DNA of 64,000 bases from Sepioteuthis lessoniana (lineage: Eukaryota > Mollusca > Cephalopoda > Myopsida > Loliginidae): contig OY757921.1 in NCBI GenBank assembly GCA_963585895.1, positions 84,308,939 through 84,372,938 on the forward strand, written 5' to 3'. This document shows, piece after piece, positions 41,860-52,914 of this stretch. The notes under the pieces were generated by a model that had not been told where the DNA came from, searched no databases, and saw nothing but the letters and a program-made list of their open reading frames with translations. Position numbers and translations under genes: made by a program. Position 1 is the stretch's first letter, and every line of letters starts with the position of its first letter.

Positions 41860-42762
41860 CGTGGTGCTTTCAATCAGGTTCCAAACTTCTATGGTACAGG
41901 CATTTAAAATTGTCGTAGACTCTTGAAAATTCAGTATGTTATTGCTATACATCTTATGAGATTACCAACCAATTTTTATGATTTCAGGTTCAATGAACAG
42001 CGACAGCAGCAATTGGAATATACCCTACTAAAGCCTGATTGTCTCAGCTGGTAAATTTCAAAAATGCAATATGGACGTGAGGAAGAACGATATGCAATTA
42101 AATTCTGTTTTAAACTTGGAAAAAAATGCCACAGAAACGTATGGAATGCTTCAGACTTCTTTTGGACCATCTTGCATGAATCGAGCATCAGTTTTTGAGT
42201 GGCATAAAAGATTCAAGCAAGTTAGAGAGTCTGTGAGGGATGATGAGAAGTGTAGGAGGAGTAAGGAAGTCAATACACTAGAGTTGATTGACCAAAGGGT
42301 TAGAGTTAGGGTTACTATGTTGAGGTTTTAAGGGAGTTCAGCAAGAGATTCCATCGGAAGAGGCCAGCACTCTTCAAATCGGGTCAGTGACATTTATACC
42401 AGGACAATGTACCAGTCCACAACTCCATCCTCGTCACAGACTATTTGACCAAGATGGGCATCAACACAGTTCCTCATACTCCCTATAGTCCAGAGCCTGC
42501 TCCCTGTGACTTTTGGTTATTCCCTAAGCTCAGAGGCTGTCGTTATGAGACAATTGAGGAGATGAAAGAGGCTGTGACGAAGGTCATTGACACGCTCACA
42601 TCAGAGGACTTCCATGGGGCATTCCAGAAATTGTTGGAACGGTAAATATAAATGCATTGCAGCTGGAGGAGATTATTTTGAAGGGGACTAGAGTTTCATG
42701 TGTGTACTATCAATAAAAGTGCCTATACAAAAAAAGGCTGGAAACTTATTTAATGATCCTCG
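41860..42762 (+). mobile_element. Mariner element, internally deleted (903 bp)
   Basis: Left terminal repeat 'cgtggtgctttcaatcaggt' and right 'taatgatcctcg' are diverged partners. The N-terminal frame 42071-42331 contains 'NATETYGMLQTSFG' and 'FEWHKRFKQVRESVRDDEK', the mariner HTH region. The C-terminal frame to 42645 contains YQDNVPVHNS and YSPEPAPCDFW with 34 residues between the two Asp (DD34D spacing). The first catalytic Asp region is missing. It shares its deletion joint with 4811-5498. Confidence 0.88.
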
Positions 42763-42838
42763 TATATGTTTACAAAGTATTTGACATTAAATAAACTAGA
42801 ATGGTTGATATGCCATAAACCCAACCAAACCAAACCTG
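42763..42838 (+). repeat. C/D tail unit, remainder of the array
   Basis: 'tttgacattaaataaactag', 'ggttgatatgccataaac' and (CCAAA)n continue the tail array beyond the mariner. Confidence 0.75.
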
Positions 42839-42841
42839 TCC

Positions 42842-42922
42842 CCCCCACAATATGTGTAGGCTGTGACATAAGGTCAATTTTTAAACGAAAGTTCTTTCTT
42901 TTCTAGACTTGTCTAATCGTTT
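42842..42922 (-). mobile_element. SINE family B, 3' fragment
   Basis: 'gacataaggtcaatttttaa' followed by 'cttttctagacttgtct'. Confidence 0.55.
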
Positions 42923-43685
42923 TAAAGTGAATCACGTATAACTCCTCAAACATACACATACATGACTTAATAGATATAGACAGTTGAAAATTAGCAAGCT
43001 TTTCACAAAAGAGAACGAAAAAATTAAATTACACACACACACACACACTTAAACCAGCAGATAAACACTGATAATCACGTGACTACTGATATACAAGTGT
43101 GTACGCATCTATCTCTCGACACACGTCAATACGAATTTACATCAAATTCCACATAAGGACACACGTAATCCTGGATAGATGATTGAAACAGAGACAAATA
43201 GATATTCTGTATTGTGTCTCCGTATGTCGTCGTTTGAGGCGTCTGTTTTCGAAAAGCAATCTATACACCTATAAAAAATACTGACAACAGGATTATTAAG
43301 ATAAAAGCAACAAAGAAGATTTGCAGTCGAAAGTTTTGTCTTATTAAATGACTTCAAATAACTATTGCCTGCCTTTCTTATTCTTGGAATTATATTTAAG
43401 GTCTGAGAAGAAAGTAATGAAGCACATTTTCTTCTGTTTCAGGTTGGCAACCCTGATTGAAAATTACCTGATCAATTACCTGATAGGCGCAGGTAAAAAT
43501 ATTCAGTTCATGTTTTGCCTCTGAGACTTTACATTTAGCTTATTAACCTTGGATTACATCAAGTGTATATGTTTACGTGTGCACCAAAAATGGAACAGAA
43601 GATGAGATTCTGTGTCAAAATTCAAAACAACGCGACTGACACATTAAATAAATTAACCCATAACAGTCAGATACTATTCTGATTT
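42923..43685. other. Unassigned region
   Basis: Contains a short (CA)n at 43032-43049. Otherwise nothing recognised. Confidence 0.35.
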
Positions 43686-43687
43686 TT

Positions 43688-43965
43688 GGTAGCCTAGTGA
43701 ACGAGGGTTGTAGAATACACCAACTGTATCTCTGTAGAGGGATAAGACCCCTCCAACCAGTGTCCTGGGTATGCCATTAAGCAATCTGATGGTGATGCTT
43801 AAGCCCTGGAGATTTGGGGAATGTGGAGTACCCCTTTATTACCAGTACTCCCAAGTTGATTGTCCTAGTCAGGATCTTATCTATGAGTCAAATAGAACAA
43901 ACTATGTGTGCATACAAATGACTGATGTTAAATTGTAACGGTTATATAGCAATACTTATATGGAG
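43688..43965 (+). mobile_element. Family D head and start of middle
   Basis: 'gttgtagaatacaccaactg', 'gggataagacccctcc', 'gtgtcctgggtatg' and 'ctatgagtcaaatagaac'. Confidence 0.75.
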
Positions 43966-44229
43966 TGTTTGATGAACTCTCCCACGTCATGAATCTATAT
44001 TTTGATCATATGACAAGGTGAACCAGGGAATCTGCCTCTTTCACGAACAGGTTTTTGAGTTGAGCAGACATGGCGGTTCGCTCATCATCAACGAGAACAT
44101 GGGGGCCTTCTTCCTTTATATTCAAGATCTGAGAAGAGTAAGTGGTTTCCACCTTTTGTTTTTTCCTTGAACGCTTATGACTCTTGGTGTCGGAAATTTA
44201 AAAAGATATAAAATTAAATACCCTATTAA

Positions 44230-44500
44230 TTATCTCCCTTTATTTGTTTATTTGTTTCTTTCGTTCTTTCTTGCATTCCATTTCTTTTTCTTCAGAACAT
44301 TTTTATTCATTTTCACCTTTTTTTTTTCTTTTTCGTGATTCCTCTTTCTTTCTTTACTTCTCTCTTTTTCTTTCTTTCTTACTTTCAAGTTCCTCTTTTT
44401 TTCTTTCGGTACTTCTTTCTTTCTTTCTTTCTTATTCATCATTTTCCTTTCCGCTTGTTACCTTCCATTTTCTTTCTTCTATAAATTAACTGTCCCATTA
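44230..44500. repeat. Pyrimidine-rich (CTTT)n-like tract
   Basis: The plus strand is almost all C/T with TTTC repeats. Open frames on both strands are artefacts. Confidence 0.85.
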
Positions 44501-44504
44501 CTGT

Positions 44505-44735
44505 TATCTTTGTTTCTTTGTTTAATAGTATATCAATCTTCGTGAGTTATTCAATGCCATATTATCCTTGTATAAGCCATGGTATTTGTTAACCCATTTC
44601 TGGGGGAGATAAAGCTGTTTTCATCCTCCCCAAAGGTTTTGGTGCGAAAGTCCCTGTAATAGCACGACTGGAGTTCGAACTCGCTTCCAGCAATATCACA
44701 GTCCAGCACGTAAATAACAATAGCAAAAGGAATCT
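44505..44735 (-). mobile_element. SINE family C
   Basis: Tail 'agtatatcaatcttcgtgag' and 'caatgccat', body 'tttctgggggagataaa', B-box-like complement 'ggagttcgaactcgc', head to 'cagtccagcacg'. Confidence 0.75.
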
Positions 44736-44769
44736 CCCACTCCGCCTGCTACATCTGCCTCACATTATT

Positions 44770-45010
44770 TTCTCTCGTTTTTTTTTTTCTCTTTCTTTTC
44801 CTTTACTTTTTTTTTTCTTTTCTAATCTCTATTTTTCTTCTTTTGATTTTTCAAGTTGTTTCTCTTCTTTCTCTACCTCTTCATTTATTTCTCCCTTCTT
44901 TATTACTCTCTTTAAACTTTTTGTTCACTTTTCTTTCTTTTCCAATTTGTTTTCCTTTTCCTTTTTCTTTTCGCTTGTTTCCTCACATTTTTTCTTTTTC
45001 TTCGTCGTCA
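44770..45010. repeat. Pyrimidine-rich tract
   Basis: Plus strand C/T rich with long T runs. Confidence 0.8.
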
Positions 45011-45239
45011 TTTTATTCTCGCATGTTGTTGTTTTTCGCCCTTCTCGTTGCGCAAATATCCCATGATTCCATACCTTTATACTTTGCGTATTCCTTTTTC
45101 TGCTCCAAGCATCCGTTTTCTGCTTGTCAAAACTAGAAGCTTGATTACTTGAAGCCAAGCGCAAAGATAAGCGAAACCAGCTCGGCCAAACAGGCAGCCA
45201 TTTTATCATTCGCTTGATGATGTTTCGTTTCGGGAAAGC

Positions 45240-45870
45240 AATATAAAAGGAGAAAAAATATCTGGAAATGAAATAGTGATAGAGGCAGGTGAAGTGAAAC
45301 GAGGAGAGATACTGAGTGATGTTTTTACAAGAAGAAATGGAGAAAGAAAGAATGCAAAATATTAAAAGATGAAAAAGAAAGAAAAGAAGAACCGAAGTGT
45401 GTTAATAGAATAATTGTGAACAAAAACAAAAAAAGAAAAAAAGAAAGAGAGAAAGAAAAAAGAGGGATATAAATGAAAATATTAGGAAAGGATTATCCTT
45501 GTGGGAAGGAAGGTGTGTCAGGAAGAAAGAGTGCCGTATTGAGAAGGCCAAAAAATTTACAAGAAAAATAAAGAGGAAAACAAATGAAAATTGTTGAGGA
45601 AAGAGAAGAGAATTAAAAGTCTTTCAAAGAGTGTAACGGAAAAAATATTTTGGGAGAGAAGAGTGAAAAGAACAAGGAATTGCAAGGAAATTGAGAAAGA
45701 AGGGATAATTTATTGGATTATCTAAAAAATAACACAGAAAGAAAAGGGAAGACTGGAATTATGAAAGCAAATAAATATATAAAAAAAAGAAAGAAAGAAC
45801 AAACGAATAAATAATCAAGGAAAGAAAGAAAACACAAAGGAAGAAAAAGTAAAGAAATACTGATTATTGA
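45240..45870. repeat. Purine-rich tract
   Basis: The plus strand is strongly A/G over about 630 bp. It inverts the strand bias of the flanking tracts. Confidence 0.8.
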
Positions 45871-46010
45871 AAGTGCACGTTTGTGCACGTTTTCTTTTTT
45901 TTTTTGGTTCAGTTTTTTCTTTTCTCTCTTGTTTAATTTTTTTTTCTTTTAAATTTTTTAAAAACCTTTTACTTTTTTTTCTCCATTTTTGTCTTTTTCT
46001 CTCTTGTCTA

Positions 46011-47215
46011 ATCTTTCTTTCTTTCTTTCTTTAAAGTTTTTAAAAACATTTTTCTTTTCTTTTTGTTCGGTTCTTTCTTTTTCTCTCTTGTCTTTCTTTC
46101 TTTCTTTCTTCAAAGTTTTTAAAAATATTTTTTCTTTTCTTTTTGTTCGGTTCTTTCTTTTTCTCTCTTGTCTTTCTTTCTTTCTTTCTTCAAAGTTTTT
46201 AAAAATATTTTTTCTTTTCTTTTTGTTCGGTTCTTTCTTTTTCTCTCTTGTCTTTCTTTCTTTCTTTCTTCAAAGTTTTTAAAAATATTTTTTCTTTTCT
46301 TTTTGTTCGGTTCTTTCTTTTTCTCTCTTGTCTTTCTTTCTTTCTTTCTTCAAAGTTTTTAAAAATATTTTTTCTTTTCTTTTTGTTCGGTTCTTTCTTT
46401 TTCTCTCTTGTCTTTCTTTCTTTCTTTCTTCAAAGTTTTTAAAAATATTTTTTCTTTTCTTTTTGTTCGGTTCTTTCTTTTTCTCTCTTGTCTTTCTTTC
46501 TTTCTTTCTTCAAAGTTTTTAAAAATATTTTTTCTTTTCTTTTTGTTCGGTTATTTCTTTTTCTCTCTTGTCTTTCTTTCTTTCTTTCTTTCTTCAAAGT
46601 TTTTAAAAATATTTTTTCTTTTCTTTTTGTTCGGTTCTTTCTTTTTCTCTCTTGTCTTTCTTTCTTTCTTTCTTCAAAGTTTTTAAAAATATTTTTTCTT
46701 TTCTTTTTGTTCGGTTCTTTCTTTTTCTCTCTTGTCTTTCTTTCTTTCTTTCTTCAAAGTTTTTAAAAATATTTTTTCTTTTCTTTTTGTTCGGTTCTTT
46801 CTTTTTCTCTCTTGTCTTTCTTTCTTTCTTTCTTCAAAGTTTTTAAAAATATTTTTTCTTTTCTTTTTGTTCGGTTCTTTCTTTTTCTCTCTTGTCTTTC
46901 TTTCTTTCTTTCTTCAAAGTTTTTAAAAATATTTTTTCTTTTCTTTTTGTTCGGTTCTTTCTTTTTCTCTCTTGTCTTTCTTTCTTTCTTTCTTCAAAGT
47001 TTTTAAAAATATTTTTTCTTTTCTTTTTGTTCGGTTCTTTCTTTTTCTCTCTTGTCTTTCTTTCTTTCTTTCTTCAAAGTTTTTAAAAACATTTTTCTTT
47101 TCTTTTTGTTCGGTTCTTTCTTTTTCTCTCTTGTCTTTCTTTCTTTCTTTCTTCAAAGTTTTTAAAAACATTTTTCTTTTCTTGTTTTTCCGTTTTTTCT
47201 TTTTCTCTCTGGTCT
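46011..47215. repeat. 80-bp minisatellite, ~14 units, pyrimidine-rich
   Basis: The marker 'ttttgttcggtt' recurs at 46061, 46141, 46221, 46301, 46381, 46461, 46541, 46625, 46705, 46785, 46865, 46945, 47025 and about 47104. The spacing is 80 bp, with one 84 (an extra TTTC) and one 79. Inner units look identical. Because 80 is not a multiple of 3, frames shift each unit and the predicted Phe/Leu/Ser peptides are artefacts. Confidence 0.95.
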
Positions 47216-47632
47216 AATCTTTTTTTTTTCTTTCAAGTTTAAATTTTTTCCTTTCATTCATTTCTTTTTCGTTCCGTTTTTTCCTCACTTTTTTTACCTT
47301 TCTTTCTTTATATAAAGTGTTTAAAAACATTTCTTTCTTTCTTTTATGTTCGTTTTTTTGTCTTTTTCTCTCTTGTTTAATCTTTTTTTTCTTTCTTTAA
47401 AGTTTTTAAAAAAGTTTCTTCCTTTCTTTCATTGTTCCTACTTTTTTGTTCCTTGGAGAGTTTTACGGTTTCTTTTTTTTTTTAATTATCATTATTTTTA
47501 TTGTTCCTTATTTCTTTTATCTAGAAATGTTTTTCATCCATTTTTCTTCTATTGTTTCAAAGTTTGACTTCGTTTTGGATTGTTTCAATATCTCACTCTT
47601 TATTGTTTTCGTTTTATTTCTTGTTCTTTTTT
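47216..47632. repeat. Degenerate pyrimidine-rich flank of the minisatellite
   Basis: Diverged copies of the same unit ('aaagtgtttaaaaacat' at 47310 and 'aaagtttttaaaaaag' at 47400), then T-rich DNA. Confidence 0.7.
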
Positions 47633-47635
47633 AGC

Positions 47636-48239
47636 CCAGTCGTCTGGGGCAATAGAATACACCGATTACATCTCTGCAGAGGGTTAATATCCACCCACCA
47701 AACTTGTGTCCTTGCTATTACACTAAAGAATCTGATTGTGAGGCTCCAGTTATGCTGGAGCTTTGAGGAGTCCTGCTAAACTGAATTGCTTCAAATAGAA
47801 CTGTTTATTCTTTTAACAGTGTATTATCTAATGACTCATGTTTAATTGAATTGTTAGTGATAACTAGCAATATTTAGAACCACTCCCCTTGTGCAAACAA
47901 ATGAGTAATATTGAGTCGAATTATAATCGTTAGATAGCAATAATTGAAACTATTTAACTGTGTAGAAACTCTAGCAATACTGGTATGCAAACAAATTAGT
48001 TGTAACTCATTTAAAAATGAAATTACCGACAAATTAATCTCCTACATATCATTTATATCCATTTGAATGCCTGCAAATAAATGACTAATATTAAATTGTT
48101 ACTTTCACATAACAATATTTGAAACTATTTAACTGTGTGCAAACAAATGATAAACAGTTAATAGAATTCTTCGTATAAGATGGAAATACGTGAAATCATT
48201 TATCCGTGTGAAAAAAAAAGAGCCCAGGGACGTTTTAAA
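47636..48239 (+). mobile_element. Family D head and D2 middle
   Basis: 'gcccagtcgtctggggcaat' head through 'gtccttgctattacactaaa', then D2-type units with 'gcaataattgaaactattta'. The tail is replaced by the array that follows. Confidence 0.8.
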
Positions 48240-48611
48240 ATGTTATCAACAAAATGTTTACAAACCTTGTATATTTGATATGTATGTATGAAGAGGATTT
48301 GGCATTAAATTACCTATAATGGTTAATATGCCATGAAACCTAACTCAACGAAATCATATATATTTGATATATATGTACGAAGAGGATTAACCATTAAATA
48401 ACCTAAAGTGGTTGATATGCCATAAAAGCAAAGAAAACCAAATCAGGTATATTTTATATATATGTATAAATAGTATTAGGCAGGAAATAATCAACAATGG
48501 TTGATATGCCATAAACCAAACCAAACCAAATATATCTAATATATATGTATGAAGAGAATTTGGTATTAAGTAACCTAAGAAGGTTGATATGCCATAAAAC
48601 TCAACCAAACT

Positions 48612-48647
<36 letters not shown>

Positions 48648-48730
48648 TTGGTATTAAATAATATACAATGGTTGATATGCCATAAAACCCAACCAAATTA
48701 AATCATATATTTTTTTAATATATATGTATA
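48240..48730 (+). repeat. Tandem array of C/D 3' tails (~5 units of 86-89 bp)
   Basis: Units start near 48240, 48340, 48430, 48515 and 48620. Each has 'tatatgtatgaagaggattt', 'ttaaataacct', 'ggttgatatgccataaa' and (CCAAA)n. No head lies between units. One unit includes an expanded (TA)n. Confidence 0.85.
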
Positions 48731-48985
48731 AACCGGCGCATTGGCTTATTGGGTAGAGTGTTCACCAATGGCCCGGGAGACCTGGGTTCAATCCCAGGTC
48801 CAGTCATACCAAACACTCAAAAATGGTACTTGACGGCGCCTTGCTTAGCAATCAGTATTATAAGTTACGGATCAAGGGTAAAGTGGAGCAATCCAGGAAA
48901 AGGATTAGCGCCCTTCCCTACACCTCGGTGTTGTAGCTATTGAAAAGGGAACCTTCGGGTCGCCCTCGACTACGGTCGTCAACTT
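48731..48985 (+). mobile_element. SINE family A, complete, inserted in the tail array
   Basis: Head 'aaccggcgcattggcttatt', A-box region 'ttggcttattggg', B-box 'gggttcaatccc', 3' end 'gtcaactttactt'. The array unit resumes at about 48986 with 'atatatgtttaaagagg', and 'atatatgt' is present on both sides. Confidence 0.9.
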
Positions 48986-49063
48986 TACTTATATATGTTT
49001 AAAGAGGATTTGCCATTAAATAACTAACAATGGTTGATATGTCATGAAACTAAACCAAAATGA
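48986..49063 (+). repeat. C/D tail unit after the SINE insertion
   Basis: 'gaggatttgccattaaataa' and 'ggttgatatgtcatgaaac'. Confidence 0.8.
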
Positions 49064-49144
49064 TCCTCTCTCTTTGTCAAACAATTCCATGATTCTTTTC
49101 TTTTGCTGCACCCTATCGGTGTTCAAGAACTAGATAAATAAAAA

Positions 49145-49268
49145 CTCTGGAGGAAAACAGCACAAAAAAGTGTAAGTTTGAATTCACAGCAAACTAGATT
49201 TTCTAACCTCTAGAAAATAACCTAAGACGAATTAACATGCCTTTAAAATCAATCAGTCAATCGTTATT
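49145..49268 (+). repeat. Family I fragment
   Basis: 'ctctggaggaaaacag' to 'cctaagacgaattaaca' and 'aaaatcaatcagtcaatc', matching the tails at 8690 and 31590. Confidence 0.45.
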
Positions 49269-49269
49269 T

Positions 49270-49664
49270 AAAAAAAATGTTTTGTATGGATTTTTTTATC
49301 ACATGCATCGTTGTATTTCCTCCGGTGACTCTTTCTCTATCGAAATCTCCCATGTTGCTATTTTTCTATTTTTTGCTTTTCTCTGTCGTGAAATTCATTT
49401 TTTGATTCGGTAAAGTGGGACCCCACCTACATAAAAAAAAAAAAAACAGTAAAGAGAAAAAAAGAAGCTGTAAAGCCTTGAGAATAATTAAAATGAGAAC
49501 TTCTCGTGCTCATTTTATGCTATGTCAGAATTATGCTGTTATAGGTTGAAAATTTCAGAACCATATTTTTTATCGATTAAAAGACCTAACTTCAGGGACT
49601 ACCTAGAATATAGGAGAATCTGTTGTGCAATCTAATACGTTGGTCATTTGGTCAACCACTGAAA
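49270..49664. other. Unassigned region
   Basis: Nothing recognised apart from an A run near 49435. Confidence 0.35.
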
Positions 49665-50115
49665 ACATGGCCAACTCAAGCCATGATCACGGGTTTTTTA
49701 ACGCCAAAGCCATTACTGTTGAAGGACAGTAGTAGTACAATGGGAAACAAGGTTTGCTTGGTTTGGTTTGGTTTTATGTCATAATCAATAGTTGCAGTTT
49801 TTTTAATGCCAAATCCATTTTTATTCATTTTTATTCATATTATTTTAGTCACCTATTTGATTAAAGCACATGTATTCAGTTTTGTGTGCATTGACATGGA
49901 GGACAATGCCTGCGGCGGCTTGTTCCAAACTATGCAGTAGTGTTTCGGCTTGGTTGGGTGTATTTGCCAGATGGCTAAATAAGGGAGCCCATGTATTTCC
50001 CATGGGTATTAATACAAAAGTCAACCTAATAGCGTTACTAGAGTTCGAACTCGCTTAGAACGGTGTCGCACTTCAGGCTATTAGCAACTATGTTACAGAG
50101 CCACCGCCGTGGAAA
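49665..50115 (-). mobile_element. C and D tail fragments and a C-like body
   Basis: 49675-49745 is the C tail/body ('aacgccaaagccatta', 'aggacagtagtagtac'). 49752-49830 is a D tail with '(ggttt)n'. 49960-50112 is C-like with 'gttcgaactcgctt' as the B-box complement. Confidence 0.6.
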
Positions 50116-50271
50116 AAATTAAAAAAGGGTAATTTATTAACACAATAGAGCTACCATTGCCACTTATTTAAATTCACTTGCACTACAAAGATGACAATTC
50201 AAAATGTGGGAGGCATTCTTTCGCATTATAGAAATTTTGGGAAGAAATAAAGTTGAAGTAATAGTAAAATA

Positions 50272-50505
50272 GTTGTTGACAGTAGTCAAAGGCTCCCTTT
50301 TCAATTGCTACTACACCGGGGTGTAGGGAATGCGCTACTTTTTTCCCTGGATTTCTCCACTTTACCCTTGATGCGTAGCTTATATTGCTGAGTGTTAAGC
50401 AAGGAGTTATCAAGTACCATTTTAAAAGTCTTTGGTATGACGCAACCTGGGATTGAACCCAGGTCTCCCGGAGTATTGGCGAACACTACCCACTAGACCA
50501 ATGAG
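50272..50505 (-). mobile_element. SINE family A
   Basis: Minus-strand copy with a deleted 'gcgacccg' block, full tRNA-like head ending at 'actagaccaatgag'. Inverted relative to the copy at 50657-50898. Confidence 0.85.
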
Positions 50506-50539
50506 AATAAGATTTTAAAAAAAGCAGAAAGCGAGAAGC

Positions 50540-50540
<1 letters not shown>

Positions 50541-50599
<59 letters not shown>

Positions 50600-50600
50600 T
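50541..50600. repeat. (TA)n(GA)n microsatellite
   Basis: TA repeats then GA repeats. Confidence 0.95.
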
Positions 50601-50656
50601 GTGTTAGGGTTTAGATTTTATGGCATATCAACAATTGTTGGGTATTTAATGCCAAA

Positions 50657-50898
50657 GAGTGTTCGCCAATGGTCCGGGAGACCTGGGTTCAACCCCAGGT
50701 CGCGTCATACCAAAGACTTTAAAAATAGTACTTGATACCTCCTTGCCTAACACTTAGAAATACAAGGCACGTATCAAGTGTAAAGTGGAGCAATCCAGGG
50801 AAAGGAGTAGCGCCCTCCCTTACACCATAGTGTAGTAGCTATTGAAAAGGGAGCCTTCTGGTCGCCCTCGACTAAAGGGAGACAACTTTCTTTTTTAC
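50657..50898 (+). mobile_element. SINE family A, 5'-truncated, with target-site duplication
   Basis: Starts inside the head ('gagtgttcgccaatgg'), so the A-box is lost. Flanked by 'taatgccaaa' at 50647-50656 and 50899-50908, taken from the D tail. Confidence 0.88.
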
Positions 50899-51067
50899 TA
50901 ATGCCAAATTCTCTTTACATAAGATTTGTAAACACACAGTTGGTAGATAGCATATTAAAACAAGCGAGAGCTTACTTGTTTGCATACAGTTGAATTGTTA
51001 TTCGTATGATTTTTAGATCAATAGTTTGTTGGTAATCTTATTTTTAAATGCGTCAGAGCTAGTTTTT

Positions 51068-51305
51068 TGTGTGGGGTCTGTCCTTACGATGTTAAAGCGC
51101 TGGACTGTGGAATCGTAGTAAGCAAGTTCGAACGCTAGTAGCGCTATTACGTTCACTTTTGGACAAATACCCTAGAGAAAGGTATGAACCCCCTGATCCC
51201 CCCCAGCTCTGGGTTAAATAGTACCACTAATGACCTTCTAGAAAAATGGATTGGGCATTAAGTATTCCACGAAGGTTTACATGTCATTAAACAACCAAAT
51301 CAATC
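51068..51305 (+). mobile_element. SINE family C, nested in D
   Basis: 'ggggtctgtccttacgatgt', B-box-like 'aagttcgaacgct', tail 'gggcattaagtattcc' to 'cattaaacaacc'. Confidence 0.8.
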
Positions 51306-51317
51306 ATTTTTGCATAC

Positions 51318-51660
51318 TGTAGAAGTCATTGCTCTAACGTGTAGAATAAACAAGAATAACAACACTTACAGGCTTAGCAGCTTCATCTAGCACCCGGCTG
51401 TCAGACAAAAAGTAGAACAGTCGGCAACTCAATACCAAACCTGTAACACCTGAAATATGACTGAAGCAAAGCCGGCGTATATATACACTAATATGCCCAC
51501 TCACTGGGCCTGCAACTAATCACTATCCGGGGAATGGACTTGGCCACCATCGAATAGTGGAACGTCCCAATGTCCACATAATCTCACTTCCACTTTAATT
51601 CATGGTTACGCCTGTGAGCACTGACTCATTGTTACCGAGCCTTACGATAGAATTCCAACA
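51318..51660 (+). mobile_element. Solo LTR, nested in D
   Basis: 343 bp, TGTAGAAG...TTCCAACA, flanked by 'catac' and 'catat' (one mismatch), consistent with a 5-bp integration duplication. Related in start, end and internal 'ggaacgtcccaatgt' to the LTRs at 36641 and 38062. No internal coding region remains. Confidence 0.75.
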
Positions 51661-52444
51661 CATATAAGTATTACTATAGTTTATACAGAGTTAAATGGTT
51701 CCGAATATTCTAACATAAATAGTACTATTTAGTATTAATTATTTTTTGCACTCGCTCAAAGGGTTTCAGGTGTTGCTATCTAACACAAATAGTTTTACTT
51801 GCACACAATTAAATGATTTCGAGCATCGCTATGCAACACTAATAATTTAATTTAGGCACAGAGTTGAAGAGTATCAAGCATTGCTGATCAACACTAATAA
51901 TTCTATTCAACATTACTCATTCGTTAGCACACAATTAAATGGTTCCAAGTATTGCTGTATATCAGTAACAATACAAATAAACAGCAGTCATTAGTTTGCA
52001 CACAGGTAAATGGTCTAAAAGTTTCTATTTCTAACAATTCAATTTAGCCTAAGTCATTTGTTTGCACACAGTTTAAATGTCAAACAATTCTATTTGATCT
52101 ATAGATAGGACCCTATCAGCTGCTACCACTCCAGGTCTGAGTGGAACTGGAAGCAATGACAATGAAGCGGTCCTCTATATTCTCCAAAGCTACTGGGCTT
52201 GAGCCTCGTTATCAGATAGTTTAGTGTCATATCTAGGTTAAAAAGACGCGGGTAATAAAGAGAGATAATAATGATTTATATCTTATATAAAACTCTCTTT
52301 TGTTAAGGTTAATTAAACTGAAATTAAGATATTAGACACTTGACAAGCTAAGCCAATCGTATCATTGTAGTTAGTTTTCTCCAGACTTGATCGATTTGTT
52401 TATACAATCTGTTTCCCTTTTTAAACTTACAGGAAACAAATTAT

Positions 52445-52535
52445 ATTTGGCATTAAATCCCCTACAATGGTTGATAAGCCAAAAACTCCAAACCCAACCC
52501 AACCAAACCAAACCAAACCAAACCAAACCAAATCC
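52445..52535 (+). repeat. C/D tail with expanded (CCAAA)n
   Basis: 'ggcattaaatcccctac', 'ggttgataagcc' and a run of CCAAA repeats. Confidence 0.75.
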
Positions 52536-52640
52536 TCCCTCTTTTCTGTCTCTGCCGGTCTCTCTCTTTCTATATATATTTGTTTCCCTCTTCTCTCGAT
52601 ATTTTTTTCGGGTTTTATTTTGCTATTACTATTATTACTG

Positions 52641-52904
52641 ACCGGTCCATTGACCAAGTGGTTTGAGTTTTTGCCAATGGCCCGAGAGACCAGGTTTCAA
52701 TCCCAGGTCGAGTCATACCAAAGACTCCAAAATGGTACTTGATGTCTCCTTACTTAACACTCAGCATTATAAGGTAAAGACCAAGGGTAAAGTGGAGCAA
52801 TTCAAGGAAAGGAGAAACGCTCTCTCTTACACCTCGGTGTAGTAGCTATTGAAAAAGGATCCTTCGGGTCACCCTGGACTATGGTCGCCAACTTTAATTT
52901 TACC
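52641..52904 (+). mobile_element. SINE family A, complete, with target-site duplication
   Basis: 264 bp from 'accggtccattgaccaagtg' to 'cgccaactttaatttt'. Flanked by 'attattactg' at 52631-52640 and 52905-52914. A-box 'ttgaccaagtgg', B-box 'ggtttcaatcc'. Fixes the ends of family A. Confidence 0.92.
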
Positions 52905-52914
52905 ATTATTACTG

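Larger units (their letters stand above)
50603..52240 (-). mobile_element. Family D retroposon, exploded by three insertions
   Basis: D pieces at 50603-50656, 50899-51067, about 51306-51317 and 51661-52240 read as one minus-strand D copy with a D2 middle and a D1-type head. The insertions are a SINE A, a SINE C and a solo LTR. The head ends early at 'gtgtcatatctagg'. Confidence 0.78.

Noticed and set aside
44925..45209. Lysine/glutamate-rich frames near 44-45 kb
   Set aside because: Artefact of purine/pyrimidine tracts.
46011..47215. Many overlapping 60-97 codon frames of Phe/Leu/Ser in the minisatellite
   Set aside because: They are produced by an 80-bp pyrimidine-rich tandem repeat that changes frame each unit. 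No coding signature.
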